A DNA stretch of 64,000 bases from Siphonodentalium dalli (GCA_032622095.1 CP136066.1:200406978-200470977); one strand, 5' to 3'. Shown: positions 1-12,497, counted from the stretch's first letter. Notes: generated by a model not told the origin, from the sequence alone. Numbers and translations: made by a program.

Positions 1-1090
1 GCAGCGAGTCTCATCCGAGATCTCACATTCTCAACGACACGTGATGTGGAGACCAATATCACTTTACTGTAGCGATAATGCATTTATCATATGACTTTTC
101 GGTCTATGGGAAAGACATTCAGCAAAAATGCTGAAAGCGTGTATGAAGAATAACAAACACGAACGACCCAAACAAAAAACGAGAAATCTAGTAAACGCTA
201 CGACGTCACTTTTTGAAAGGCGCTAGCAACGTCATCGCTGAAAGCACATTTAGTATTCAGCGAAGTAGCGGTGCTAACGGTATAGAGTTTGACACTTTAC
301 TCTGAATTTCCTGGTATTGAAAACCAACAACTGAATAATTGAGTCTTGATTAGACTATTGAGTGAGGGTGTTTTCACTTTCATCTTATCGTTTTCTTAAT
401 ATCATCGAGTGACAGAGGGATTATTTTTTATCGATCCCGGAATGAAGAAAAGTCGCTTGGTGTTCGGAATTCAACGCAATTCACGGAAAAGCTGGAATTT
501 CAAGATATATAATGATGTGACTGATAGAGCGACCGTTTTATCCCTTTTTGTAATTAATGTCGTCACCATGGAATAAACTTGAGTTAACAATGTCATTTTC
601 TGTGATTTGAATAGCACAAATTCTTCGCTTGAAATCACGGTCGATCGCGGAAGAAAATAGAAAAATGCCGTAATTTAGTTAGAAACACACTCATATAAAA
701 ACTAAACATGCATTAATATGAAATCTCCGATCTAAAAATGTTCTGCAATTTGTCTAAAAAACCCTCTTGTATCTGTTGTCAATGAAATATGTTTAAACTT
801 AATGATGTTTGTGCTGGTCGTCAGAAAGAATACAACGTTCTTGTGCGTCCGTGTCACACAAGCGGTGTGTTGTATTGTATTTACATAGTCTGCGTGTGTT
901 ACACTAAATCCTGGTTGGTGATTGGTCAAATTGGATAATGCATCTCATATCAAAATAAAAACTCCCCATAACAGGAACCGATGTCACTCCATGTTGACCT
1001 AGATGACCAAATTTGGTTGATAGAATAACTGAACGTGTTTTAGTACCCGGGTATAGACTATGCGATCGTTAATTTACAGCTAGAATATAT
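1..1090. other. AT-rich DNA, nothing recognised
   Basis: I see no exon, repeat family or RNA gene here. Open frames are short, and their number is what chance predicts at this base composition. Confidence 0.5.
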
Positions 1091-1097
1091 TGAGCTA

Positions 1098-1830
1098 ACT
1101 TACGAACGAACGAACGAATATTTTATTATAGTGACATGTGTGTATAGTGTATAAAACATATCACATACAGGTGATAACAACGTCGAGTAACAAAATAAAA
1201 CACACCGGCAAATAAGGCCTATATATCAGTCACTCTAAACAAAATAATAAAGAAAATTGTTGTGCACATTCATGGGATAGAAAAGGTTTTGCTAAGAAGA
1301 TCTTGTCTTTTTTGATAAGCGCTATGAAGAAATTTAGCTACTTGAAGAGGATACCGATTCATTAACCGCGTAAGCAAGCCGACGTCACTAAATTGTGTCC
1401 GTCTATATTCAATCGCTATGTATGACATCAGTTTTGATCGCTTGGCAGTTAAGGAGAAAGTGTGTCTCGTCTTCAACTTGGCTACAATCACACGCAGAAC
1501 ATTATCTCTTGTCGGAGTCTTCCTTATTATACCTCCCAGTCTCAATATTCAAGGGGAGAACACCCATCGAAATTGTGCCACAATCGATCTTTCAGCTTTT
1601 TATGTGTGTTTAAAGAAAATATAAGTTCTCAATTTAGGTGATTATTTTGTATCTGCAGACAAAGTTTTCTGAAAATGTCTCTTAAGGGCTTCGTGGCACT
1701 CATCAAGATTACACATTCGTCTATCGTCAAATATGTTATTCAGGTTCAGTATATGTGTGATTAATTTAAAGTGGGCAGCCCAACTATCTTTCTTACAGTG
1801 CAGCATGGTATAATATCCAAACTGCAGATA
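1098..1830 (-). pseudogene. non-LTR retrotransposon (LINE) 3' end, ORF2 C-terminus, decayed
   Basis: Read on the minus strand, the segment runs from the region C-terminal of a LINE reverse transcriptase into a 3' UTR and tail. Recognisable pieces lie in alternating frames: KLRTYIFFK, then GVLPLNIETGRY, then CSACDCSQVEDETHFLLNC. That last piece is the Cys/His motif found after the RT domain of many LINEs. The frame closes with the residues LLSKTFSIP and a stop near 1270. A 3' UTR with AATAAA follows, then a tail of (CGTT) units at 1098-1115. Frameshifts and stops show it is dead. Its 3' end (TGTCACTATAATAAA) matches the remnant at 53465-54045, so both belong to one family. The clade cannot be set from this fragment. 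Confidence 0.85.
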
Positions 1831-2155
1831 GATTTAATAGGGAAAAATCAGCTGAGTTTGTAAAAATTAATTATGAAAAAGAAATATAAATATAACAAAT
1901 TAATGTAAGTTTGAGGGTGTTTTATTGAGGTATGTAGCTGTGGCTATTTGGGGCACATTTAGTGCGATCCGATTCATTGTTTACACAATGTGCACAACGA
2001 CCACAGCGCTATACAATAAAACACTCAAACTACACTACTTTCTTACATGCAGTGAAGCCCCTTTGATGTGTTACTGCTTGTACCGAGTTAACTTTGCGAC
2101 AAACCTATACGACACTTATGTTACAACGATGGAATAATAACAGTTAACCGCTAAT
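1831..2155. other. no recognised feature
   Basis: Spacer between a LINE remnant and a palindromic element. I see nothing to annotate. Confidence 0.4.
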
Positions 2156-2836
2156 GGCTGCGGACACACGTATCACAGTAGCGATGGCATAGTAGGTGTG
2201 ACAATTTATTATGGTGCAGTTTGGTGACAACTGGTTGCCATAATTAATATGCCATAGCTAGCTATGTCGCCTGCTGCATATTCGCACAATGAACCCTCCA
2301 AAGTTCGTTATAATCAGCCTTTTTCTTTTGTAGTTCGCTTTGTTTATTCCAGATATTTTCTTGCAGCTGCATTTCCTACAACACAGCTTCATCTGTCCAC
2401 CTGATAATATTAGTGGAATTATGCGTAGAACTAAACGTCGCAAAATAAAAACGTAATAGGGGAACTGTCTTATAATACGCATGAAATTAATATAAGTGGA
2501 TAAACATGAATTGAGATCATATCAACAAAACGTACTGCGGGCATGATATGTGAGTGAATGAGGGATTGCCACTGTCAAACACAATTCTGGACGATCGAAC
2601 GTGCAATTATATATATCGTAGATAACAATGTAGCAAAACGTAATGAGTAGAGTTCAACCTTGGTGAAACGCAATGGGTTAATTGGTCATTGGTTAAGTCG
2701 ACTCATTGTGCGGAAACTCGGCGGGCAACATGGCTATAGCTATGGCACAGAAATATGACGGCCAATTGTACCCAAACTGCATTATAATAAATTGTCACAC
2801 CTACTATGCCATCGCTACTGTGGTACGTGTGTCCGC
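2156..2836. mobile_element. family I palindromic element, copy 1
   Basis: Long inverted repeat beginning GGCTGCGGACACACGTATCA and ending with its complement, slightly truncated on the right. The first of three copies in the window (also 11052-11735 and 16710-17403), all 680-695 bp. The arms share the stretch around CATAGTAGGTGTGACAATTT. No open frame suggests a transposase, so it is non-autonomous. No convincing target-site duplication was found, so the superfamily is open. Confidence 0.8.
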
Positions 2837-2904
2837 TAAAATCAGTTCCAATTGTGAGATAACCGACCTCGGTACAACACGGAGTCTATGATTATTTCCT
2901 GATC

Positions 2905-3205
2905 TTTAAATTTGACTTGACTTGACTTGAAACATATTTTATTTGCATAATATACAAAAGGGATTGGGGCAATAGTTTTTGCAACTTATAACACAATATT
3001 ATAACACACATGTGATCAAGATGACGGTACAAACGTATTTACATGGTGATAAGTTATGAGAGATATAATGTGTAGCGCCTTCCAGAGATGGTCAGACATG
3101 AGGTTGTTTCTTGGCTGAGAAAAAATTTGTGTTTAAAGAATGTCACTGCTTTATGAATGTTTGGTATGAATGATTGACAAGACAAGACAAGACAGACAAG
3201 TGCTA
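2905..3205 (-). mobile_element. probable retrotransposon 3' end with pentamer tails
   Basis: The left edge is three TTGAC units followed by ATTTTATTTGC. Read on the minus strand this is an AAATAAAAT polyadenylation-like context running into a (TCAAG)n tail, the usual form of a LINE 3' end. A second pentamer run (ACAAG units) lies at 3178-3201. No coding remnant is visible, so the assignment rests on tail structure alone. Confidence 0.35.
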
Positions 3206-4537
3206 ATATATTACCTATTCTTAGTACTACTTGTATGTTGGCTGTAAAATATATGGTATATGGTATATTTGATTTGTATTCTATTTTTGTTTTTGATGTG
3301 CTCTGGAAGGCAATACAGCTACTAAATCAGAATGAGATGTTTGAATGGGAAGTTTATCCACATGTGAGGTAAATGCCACACATCAAGTCGAAATTCCGGA
3401 AGTTTTTTTTTATGATGTTTAAATTCGCAAATAAAATAAAATATATATAATAAATATATATGTATTTATCTTTAGATACATCCAGGAGAGTGGAAACGCA
3501 GTAATTTCCTGTATCATTTTTGTTTTAATACATGTTAAAGATGTCCTGTCCGATTTGACACTATTTTATTTTCGGACACAAATGCGAAGGTAACAATCTC
3601 CAAGGCTTCCAGTGACATGGCTAGAGGGTCTCCGATTGGTGTAAACAGTATTTATTCCATATTATTCGTATATTACAAAAAAACAAGACAAAGATTAACA
3701 GTGATATGAAGGGATTCGACAACAAGCTTTAAGCTTTTGGGAGTCGTTTCCGAATGGCTAATGACAAGGTCCATCCTGTGAGAGTGATTTTATAACATTT
3801 CAGATTGTTTCAAGTAGATAGGGGCTTCATGTTTTAAATTGTTGACGTTTCATCGCGTGTACTATAGTCTACTCACATGATGGGCCGGTTCGATAGGTGT
3901 TTCAAGATAAGGTAGTTTCATATGGAATGATTTGGGTTATGTGGGAGTATGTTGGAAGGGTATGGCGGTTGTCAGATGACTATAAAATAGTTTTATATGG
4001 AATTATTTTGTTTATGTGAGAATAGTTTAAGGGGTTAGGATGGATGTCGGGTATGATAAGGAACGTGTTAGGTGGAATGATGAAATATCTTGTTGGCAGT
4101 ACAGGGGATTTTGAGGAGTATGGATAATCTGTTGTGTCAGATTATGCACTGGTTGGGAATCTGACCTTGCTTCTGATCCAACGTCACATCATTAGGGGAC
4201 GCACTTGTATTGTCTATTCTTCTAAGCTGTATAACATTCCGTGATAATAAGTTGCTGTGGTTTTGCCACAGTGTCCAATGTGTAATCCATTAACGTATCA
4301 TATCGTTGACTAACATTAATGCGTTTAATACCAATAAGTGTGGGGCTCAGCGGACAATTATTTGGTGTCGTTTTGCCGTGTCCACCTTAGAATTTCCAAC
4401 TATACCCCCTTATTGGCCCAGTGTGAGATATCAAAATTGCTCATTTCTAACATATAATGGTCTAACTGCAGCCATATTCAGCCCCGGAATGTTTTTTTCT
4501 TTCTCCTGGTGTCTCCCCCATAGTTTTGATTGGCCAC
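3206..4537. other. no recognised feature
   Basis: AT-rich, with no long open frame, known repeat family or conserved motif that I can support. Confidence 0.4.
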
Positions 4538-4559
4538 GGGGGGGGGGGGGGGGGGGGGG
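4538..4559 (+). repeat. poly(G) tract, 22 G
   Basis: An uninterrupted run of 22 G. Such runs can form G-quadruplex structures and often vary in length between individuals and between reads. Any frame crossing it encodes only polyglycine and is not credible. Confidence 0.95.
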
Positions 4560-5155
4560 CAGTGCCCACCGGGCCGATCATGGTTTGTGCACATCTTTTT
4601 AAATCTAAACCTGAACACTGTAAAATCACAGCATCTAGTGTTCTAACTGCAGGAATATTCAGAATCTCTCATCTCCAATGCCATCTCGAGTCCAAAAAAC
4701 AACTCCTCATCTAACGGTATTAGTTGGTATTTTAAACCATTGTTTAAGGTAATTATACCGAATTTATTATTGTCACATATGGATATTTGCATGATTGTAA
4801 ACATACTCGAAACTGTGCTCACTTGGGGAGACTGAATGGGTCATCTCTTGTTGCACATTTTGATAAATATTTTGTCACTGGGAATTGACTTTTCAGGATG
4901 AGCAATTGTGCACGACTTTCAGAATCGACTATAAACACTAATACTGTGATAACAGTCAACACCCGTTCTTGCTTTATGAGTAGTTAGTATTACATTGCAT
5001 GTGTGTTCAATGAACAATATGCTGATAAGTTTGACACTAAACATGCCGTATAATAGCTATTTTTAACGAGATGACCAAAACGAACTGGAGTCCCAACAGG
5101 AAATTGACTCTACTCAGCTTATATTCACGTTATCACTTTGTGACACAGGGAAATC
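4560..5155. other. no recognised feature
   Basis: Short AT-rich spacer up to the target-site duplication of the next element. Confidence 0.4.
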
Positions 5156-5164
5156 AGTTTGACC

Positions 5165-5683
5165 TAGATCGTGCCATGAATCTCTACTCTGGCTAACACC
5201 CGCAGAGATCATATTCCACCAGTATCAAACCTGGGAACTTTTTGAAGTTTTGACAGGGAATCTTATAAAATCGAAAATATAACACAGGGAATATATTTCT
5301 TTGCCATTATCTGTTTCTTAATAATGTACTTCACTGTAGGTGAAAGTTCCAACTCGAAATTTCACGATTTAAGTGACTTTGTGAGCGATTTTTCTTTGCG
5401 TTTCTTACAATTATGGATTTTTTCCTGGGTAATTAATTGAATGTTTATTGCGATAATTGGCTCTCAAAAGTCACAGAAAAGCATGCAATTTTCAGTTGGG
5501 ACCTTCACATATAGTGAAGTACACTATTAAGGAACAGAAAATCATTAAGAAATATATTCCCCGTGTTATTTTTTCGACTTTATAAGATTCCCTGTCAAAA
5601 CTTCAAAAAGTTCCAAGGTTTTATACTGGTGGAATATGATCTCTACGGGCGTTAGTGAGAGTAGATATTCATGGCATGATCGA
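5165..5683. mobile_element. Mutator-like foldback MITE, copy 1, with 9-bp TSD
   Basis: A 519-bp near-palindrome. The left end starts TAGATCGTGCCATGAATCTC and the right end is its complement. It is flanked by the perfect 9-bp direct repeat AGTTTGACC (5156-5164 and 5684-5692). Copies at 14159-14655 and 21384-21821 also have 9-bp duplications. A 9-bp duplication with long inverted repeats fits Mutator-like elements. There is no coding capacity, so it needed a transposase from elsewhere. Confidence 0.9.
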
Positions 5684-5692
5684 AGTTTGACC

Positions 5693-6590
5693 ATGAACTT
5701 ACCGCATGTGACGACTTTCGTTTCCGATCCGCGGAGCACTTCCGGAATGGCGCCCGGGTCTTGTTTCTGAAACTCGTGTGGACTTCCTGGTTATCATTGC
5801 AGCATGCTTGACATAAGCATAAAAACGTCAAGGAGGTAACAATCAATCAAACCGAAACGAAGTAATGGTAATCCAAATTAGTATTCCGATCGCGAGACAA
5901 ACATTTTTGTGAGCTAATTTCGGGTATACAATATCGTGTAAACTGTTCAAAGAATTAACATTCCTTACACAGAGGCCAACATGCTATGTATATGTTACGG
6001 CACAGCCTCTCAGTACACCTTGATTAATTGCACGTCAATTTTGAAACAGACAGCAATAAAACAAGGGCGTATGCTTTGATTTAAGTCGAATTTGAATATC
6101 GTCATTCAGGCTTGCCGACATATAGCGGTATTTTTATGACTCCGTTAGGCCAGCTTTTATATGTTAGTTTACGGATGATTTGTCTTGAAATATGGTAGGA
6201 AAAAACATAGCTGATTTTTGTTTCATCTACCATTTAATACAATTATTGGAGGAGGAGCAGGAGAACAAATCATAAATTGAATCTAAGATATGTCAACATT
6301 AGACGGACAAATGCATTTGCCCAACTAAATATTATATATATCGTACATTCGATTTAGTCTTTGTCTTTAATGGAATGCATAGAACACCACAATGAGCCTG
6401 TATTCCAGAGAGTACAGGTATATACTTCCGATAACCCTTGTACATATGTTCCATGATGGTTATTATTTATTTATTATTTATTTAATTATTTGTACTATTT
6501 ATTTATATTCTTATATCTTCATTATATATGGAGGACAATTAAAGCTATATGATCCATACAATTATAACGAATTGTAGTTCCCTTTAGAAT
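5693..6590. other. no gene; TTAT-rich tract near 6463-6530
   Basis: No exon or repeat family recognised. Around 6463-6530 there is an impure (TTAT)n tract, and 6247-6260 is a short GGA run. Confidence 0.4.
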
Positions 6591-6595
6591 TGTTC

Positions 6596-6800
6596 TGATA
6601 ATAAGTTCAACAAGCGACCTTCATTATTATCTGAACATTTCCCACCAATAAATATGAATCATTCAGAACTTATATTAACTTTTCGTCTGACTGTCGTCTG
6701 CTAATTTATCCCTGACACCCCACCAAATGAATAGTAGACCATTCCAATGTATACTTTTAAAACTGAATGGAAGAAACCATTTAGTATATATAGAAATGGC
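6596..6800. mobile_element. family H element, copy 1
   Basis: Contains the diagnostic inner palindrome GATAATAAGTTCAACAA with complement TTATTATCTGAACA. It also has the flanking block AGACCATTCCAATGTATACT seen at 19.4, 21.25, 29.3 and 61.77 kb. Ends are diffuse, so the boundaries are approximate. Confidence 0.55.
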
Positions 6801-7238
6801 TAAATAATGGAGGAAATAAAACAAGAGCGAACTGTTTCTATTCTGATGATTACTGGTTTGAGGACCCGTAAACGAACATACACAGAGGTGGCCTTATCCG
6901 CTGAATACCGGCCGAACAACAATTTGTTTTTGCCGTATGGAAACTGTTGCACACACGAGCCACATTGTTCTCTTTGGTGTCTGATTGCAATGAAGATTGT
7001 TGCTGAAACCCGGCGTACTTTGATGTACTGTTTCAAAAGATCGAGCGCCCTGGGCGGAACATCGAAATGTACAAACTAGCAAAGTAAAGTGGCGCACGAC
7101 AGCGGCCATAAAATATTACGTCGAAACGTCCACGATGTGACATGCATGCATTAAGAGACTTACGTGAACTTTCACTTACCACAAATTGCACTTAGTGACC
7201 TAAACTTTGATAAATATGAAAACTACATATCAGCTCAT

Positions 7239-7770
7239 TCAAACTGCATATACTTGTGGAAATTCATGTGAAGACGCAAACCATTTTTTCTTCAGTTGTC
7301 CTCTGTACGCAGAATAAAGAAATCGGATGTGGGCTCGTTTGGATGACGTTAACGTGACCATCGTCTCCGAAAAAGATATCTTGTTTGGTGTTCAACACAA
7401 CAGTGAAAAGCTGAATGTGCGCCTGTTTGAGACAGTACAATCATTTATCTCATCGACAGACCGTTTCTCCCAATCTCATAATCACCATAATTATCATAAT
7501 TCTCTCTCATTATAGTTTCTCTTACCCCCAATCTGCGAGACATAGCCACTCCAACAACCACAATTAAACAGCAACTACTGCATTACACCTGAATTAGAAA
7601 CCATCTCCGATACTTATATTTATTAGCAATTGAATGCCAGGGGAGAGGAGCTCCGATATGTTCGACAACTTGTGCCCCGATCCTCTGTGCCCACACATAT
7701 ATCATCATTGTTATATATCACCTGCGTAATATATATTGTATATTGTGGGTCACAATAAATATGTTCAAAT
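7239..7770 (+). pseudogene. LINE 3' end with C-terminal Cys/His motif, decayed
   Basis: The frame reads AYTCGNSCEDANHFFFSCPL and continues about 60 codons after one stop (NRMWARLDDVNV and onward). The Cys-x3-Cys-x5-His-x4-Cys spacing is the post-RT motif of many LINEs. A UTR-like stretch follows, with AATAAA near 7755. It is an old 5'-truncated insertion, separate in sequence from the copy at 1.1 kb. Confidence 0.75.
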
Positions 7771-8538
7771 CATAAGAAAAATCACAAATTAATATCAGCT
7801 ATCCGCAACTCTGAGAAAGACACTGCTTTACACAACGTATAAGCATTTTTTTTGTTGAAATAATGAATAATTTATTCCTTATCCCATATCATAATATGGA
7901 ACATGAGACAAAACATTATTTACAAATATATAGAAAAGTTGATACATGCTAAGAAAACTAAATAGTTTTTCCCACACTTGTTGATGTGTTTATGTATTGG
8001 GCCCCTGCCACGAGGACAATGAGTCCTGATTTCTGAAACGTTCTTTCTATATATGATTAGGGTTCGCGCTTCACATTTGGTAAACAAATAGTTTCATTTT
8101 GTCACAATATTTGGCAAATTTCTTCCCACTCTACACATATGCATTTAAAAATGAAATCATCAACGTCGCGAAAGGCCAATGCCACAGTCTCGTTTTAGTG
8201 GCTTGGTATCAACATGTAATAAACACAAATTACCTTTGACCCTAAATTCGACACCGGGAGCACGATCTGGACCACAACAAAGCGCTTGGTGCAGTAAACT
8301 CGAAACAGATTTCTGGGTAAAAATTAAAAAAATCCTACACTTCCCTTCAACAATAAAATATCGCTAAAGTCCAGCGGTATCTTCGAAAAGGTAAAAAACA
8401 ATGATCCAAAATTCGAGATGGGGAGCACGAATTGTGCCACAACAAACAACTTGGGGCAAAACAAGTTTGATTTTGATTTTTAATCTGAATTTCGAATTTC
8501 AATATAACTTCTCGAACCTGTTAAAGACATATTATGCG
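7771..8538. other. no gene; a degenerate duplication at 8245-8470
   Basis: Two related stretches sharing GGGAGCACGA and CCACAACAAA occur near 8256 and 8420, suggesting an old local duplication. Nothing else is recognised. Confidence 0.35.
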
Positions 8539-8769
8539 CTTGTTCGGGTGCGTGAACCTGATCAGTTAGTATCCAGGCGCTATGCCAACTGGAGGAATGT
8601 AGCATTCTACCAACAACGCCGAAAATCTGAAGGAAATCAACCGTACCACTCCATAGAAAACATTGTCTGAACAAAGCTCAATTGTAAATAGTTACTACTC
8701 GATTCGGGACGCATCTATTGGCGGTAAACTCACGAAAACGAGTAGACCATCGAGAGAAACTGCATTTAA

Positions 8770-9566
8770 TCTCATATATATTTTGAAGACCTCTGTCTGT
8801 ATGTATGTTTGTTTGTTTGTCTGTCTGTTTGTCTGTCTGTCATTTATACAAATCTACGATTCTCGACCGATCCGGACGAAACTTGGTACGTGTGTGTAGT
8901 TTGACCAGGCGGTGAACGTTGTCGTATTGGCGAGCCCGTGCGGTGCCCGCTTCGCGCATGCGCAGACGAGATCTCGGAAACGGGTGGAGCTATCGAATTG
9001 AAATTTGGTATGTGAATGTATCTTGCCCCGGATGCGAATTTTATCGGGTCGCCGAGCCCGTGCGACGCCAGCTTCGCGCATGCGCAGCCGAGATCTCGGC
9101 AACGGGTGGAGCCATCGACTTGAAATTTGGTATGTGAATGTGTCTTGCCCCGGATACGAATTTTATCGGTTCGCCGAGCCCGTGCGACGCCAGCTTCGCG
9201 CATGCGCAGACTAAATCTCGGAAACGGGTGGAGCTATCGACTTGAAATTTGGTATGTGAATGTATCTTGCCCCGGATACGAATTTTATCGGGTCGCCGAG
9301 CCCGTGCGACGCCAGCTTCGCGCATGCGCAGACTAAACCTCGGAAACGGGTGGAGCTATCGACTTGAAATTTGGTATGTGAATGTATCTTGCACCGGATA
9401 CGAATTTTATCGGGTCGCCGAGCCCGTGCGACGCCAGTGTCGCGCATGCGCAGACCAGATCTCGGAAACGGGTAGAGCTATTGACTTGAAATTTCGGGCT
9501 GGGTAGAGCTATCGACTTGAAATTTGGTTTTTGAATAGCCCGGACAACGTCGGGCTCATCGGCTAG
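8770..9566 (+). mobile_element. non-autonomous Helitron, complete, 797 bp
   Basis: It begins TCTCATATATATTTTG and ends with CTAG at 9563-9566. A hairpin lies 10 nt before the end: AGCCCG at 9537-9542 pairs with CGGGCT at 9551-9556. It sits between an A (8769) and a T (9567) with no target-site duplication. Paralogous family K copies show the empty site as an uninterrupted TTAATTAAT-like junction. These are the defining traits of canonical Helitrons. There is no Rep/helicase, so it is non-autonomous. It carries a (TTTG/TCTG) tract at 8805-8840 and a five-copy 122-bp minisatellite. Confidence 0.93.
8900..9480. repeat. 122-bp CpG-rich minisatellite inside the Helitron
   Basis: The core GCGCATGCGCAG recurs at 8954, 9076, 9198, 9320 and 9442, exactly 122 bp apart. 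Each core with its flank fits the NRF-1 consensus YGCGCAYGCGCR. Because 122 is not a multiple of 3, the long open frames on both strands shift at each unit and are not genes. The unit is far richer in CpG than its surroundings. Confidence 0.93.
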
Positions 9567-9825
9567 TTAATGTATATAAGAATGACGGTGCGTGTTGTCA
9601 ATTTGGATATAATATTTGTAAAAATTACTACTTTGAACAAGATTATTCTCCTTTATATTTGATCACCATACCGGAGTGTTTCACATCAATTTAAAGTAAT
9701 CCACGTGAGGCAGGGAGTATATCATTCATATCATATATTATCATGATGGCATACTAGATTGACCAAAGTTAATGGAGATCTACTGGCAGGAGTTGATGGG
9801 ATATTAGGTTTCACCTTGTTTGAAA

Positions 9826-9876
9826 TCGACCCCATATGAAAGCCCCCAGGTGTGATGTGTATTCATATGGGGTCGA
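9826..9876. repeat. 15-bp perfect inverted repeat
   Basis: TCGACCCCATATGAA (9826-9840) is followed 21 nt later by its exact complement (9862-9876). Together they form a simple hairpin in otherwise unassigned sequence. Confidence 0.85.
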
Positions 9877-10124
9877 TAGACGCCATCTTGCTTTTTTTTC
9901 TTGGAACTCTGCCGCCTCAGGCATAATACACAGTATCTTTTTATCGCAACGGAAAGGGATATCTGTCGTCGGAAATAATTTTCTACGACTTTAGAATCAT
10001 AGTACCATGTACTAATACCGGCATCTGTTATATTTGACGAATATTAAAGACGCATAAATCAACTATGAAACTCAATTTGTTTCCAAACTATTGAGCAGAG
10101 AATCAGCTCAGAGCTTATCAAACT

Positions 10125-10880
10125 TAATGCTTGATTTATAGATATAAACTATCTATTAATTTGGAGAAAACTGAATTGATCTTATTTGACACAGCTAGAA
10201 AGATTAAGCGGTACTCTGATATGGGTGTCAGCGGTAATGGGGTGCAAAAGAAACCAGTCAAGTACCGGGGGCAATAGTGGACCAGTTTGAAATGGGAACC
10301 TATGGACGAAATTGCTATTGGAAAAATTAATTCCAAATTAAAGTTTCTATACCAGAAAGCAAAGTATCTAAATGAAAGAATGTCGTAAACTTCTTGTAAA
10401 TGCACTCATTCAATCATTCAATGCCATTTCGATTACTACAGCGATTCCTGGTACTCAAGTCTTACTGGTAGATCGAAGAAGCTTCTCAAAACAGACTGAT
10501 CAGATTCATTCTCAATTTAAATAATATATACCACATAGGCCTTTCAGAATTTGCTGTAGTGCAGTGGCTCCCATTGCAGGACAGGGTGAGCTTTGGTATG
10601 TTGGCGATGGTGCTAAATTTGTCAAGGGCTCTGCGCTACCTTACCTGGATGAAAATTTAACTATGGCAATGTTAATTCCATTGCTCATAACAGACACGCT
10701 TCGGAAATTCGAAAAATTCAACCCCATCAGTCATAGCATTTGGTCATAATAGTTTCTTCTATACAGGTAATATACTGTGGAATGGGCTCAATAATGTATA
10801 TCATACATCTTCTGATATCAAACAATGAAAGTATTATATACAGCATCAATTACTAGAAAATGTGAAGAAAAATTAACTTA
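10125..10880 (+). pseudogene. LINE reverse transcriptase C-terminal region, decayed
   Basis: Several frames together retrace a LINE polymerase after its active site. In order they give LSINLEKTELILFDTARK (RT thumb border), KINSKLKFLYQKAKYLNERM, then HFDYYSDSWYSSLT, HIGLSEFAVVQWLPLQDRV, and SFFYTGNILWNGL near 10755-10800. This order and these motifs are typical of L2/CR1-like LINEs. Multiple frameshifts and stops make it a pseudogene. The catalytic YADD block would lie upstream but is not visible. Confidence 0.88.
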
Positions 10881-11051
10881 ATCCACTTAACTTCTATGTT
10901 ATTAATTGGGTCAAATGGACTTTGTACTTCATTGTGTCTAAAAATTCCGGAGTTACTTATACTCTAATACCATTTTCTGTCAGAATGAGCTTTCCAAGCT
11001 ATACTGATCAGAGCACATGTATCTTCTCAACTTAATAAAACGTTCCGTAAT

Positions 11052-11735
11052 GGCTGCGGACACACGTACCACAGTAGCGATGGCATAGTAGGTGTGACAA
11101 TTTATTATTGTGCAGTTTGGTGACAATTGGTCGTCATATTTCTGTACCATAGCTAGTAATGAGTTTCCGCACAATGTGTTGAATGGATAAATTAACCCAT
11201 TGCGTTTCACCAAGGTTGATATCTACTCATTACGTTTTGCTACATTGTATTCTCTACGATATATATATTTGCACGATCAATCGTCCATAATTGTGTTTGA
11301 CCGTGGCAATCCCTCATTCACTCACATATCATGCACGTAGTACGGTTTGTTGATATGATCACAATTCATGTTTATCCACTTATATTAATTTCATGCGTAT
11401 TATAAGACAGTTCCCCAATTGCGTTTTTTATGTTGCGACGTTTAGTTCTACGTATAATTCTGCTAATATTATCATGTGGGCCGATGAAGCTGTGTCGGAA
11501 CTGTTGTAGTAAATGCATCTGCCAGAAAGTATTTGGAATAAACAAAGCGAACTATACAAGGACCAAAAACAAGAAATAGGCTGATTATAACGAACTTCGG
11601 ATGACTCATTGTGCGGGCGACATAGCTTGCTATGGCATATTAATTGTGACAACCAATTGTCACCAAACTCCACCATAAAAATTTGCCAAACCTACTATGC
11701 CATCGCTACTGTGATTCGTGCGTCAATCCGCAGCC
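11052..11735. mobile_element. family I palindromic element, copy 2
   Basis: Same ends and arms as 2156-2836, with inverted arms around a central AT-rich part. The flanks give no clear duplication. About 684 bp. Confidence 0.85.
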
Positions 11736-11739
11736 AATC

Positions 11740-12490
11740 TCAGAAATGCAGAATAACTTATAACTTATAATAATTAGTATTGGTTTTCACTTTAATAAGT
11801 GATACACATGTATACATATCGATTTTTTAACGAAGTTGCTTTAATTTATCTGGTTGGGATTTTTCAGTGTTTTCCCCCCACTCATGTGGCTGAGAGCCCC
11901 AAGGGGGCCGCAATGGAATTAATTTATCATTCATTTGAACAGTGTTGGCGCTATCCTCAATGACTCTCATGCGCATGTTTGCTTTACTATCGAACTATCC
12001 GCCGCCAGCCTCAGTCTTAAAATTCCGAAACGGTCACAAAACTAAACTCTTGCCGCAGCAAGCAACTAATTTAATAGAGTGACGCTTCTTGAAGTGGAAC
12101 TAGAATCCACATTTAAAAAATGTCGGTGGATTAGCTCCGAGGGGAAAAGTTCCTTGGCGAGAAAAGATAATAATACTGTACGTAATATGGCAATCATTTT
12201 TTGTATAAATAGTCATGCATGTGGAGTCTACCGGGGCCCCGTTGTTGTGGAAGGGGTCTAAGTATTGTTATGCTGCTGATTTTTGTGCAGAAAGTGGAGT
12301 GGCTGTGGAAATGAAATATTTTAATTTAGAAAAAAATACCGAAATCAATCTTTTTGTTTTTACCAAAATGGTGAATGACGTGTTGTTCTAATGGAAAATT
12401 TACAACTTTAAGTTCAAATAGGCCTAAACCATCTTAAAGTTAACGCTCCCGCAAATGGAAAATAATTGGTTGTTTGTAACTTACAGATAA
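11740..12490. other. no recognised feature
   Basis: A slightly GC-richer stretch at 11940-12260 holds a 60-codon frame without family resemblance. I see no splice-site or motif support. Confidence 0.35.
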
Positions 12491-12497
12491 ATAAACT

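Larger units (their letters stand above)
8539..9694. mobile_element. family K element, copy 1, split by a Helitron
   Basis: Starts CTTGTTCGGGTGCGTGAA and ends GGAGTGTTTCACATCAATTT. Two intact paralogues (37272-37630 and 59577-59932, about 357 bp each) align across it once 8770-9566 is removed. That shows the interrupting block is a later insertion. No coding capacity; the class (SINE or MITE) is unresolved. Confidence 0.8.

Noticed and set aside
2154-2843. Considered LTRs for the 690-bp family
   Set aside because: The repeats are inverted, not direct, and there is no TG...CA border.
8844-9506. Overlapping open frames of 69-119 codons on both strands
   Set aside because: They lie in the 122-bp minisatellite, which shifts frame with every unit; repeated peptides appear in several frames at once.
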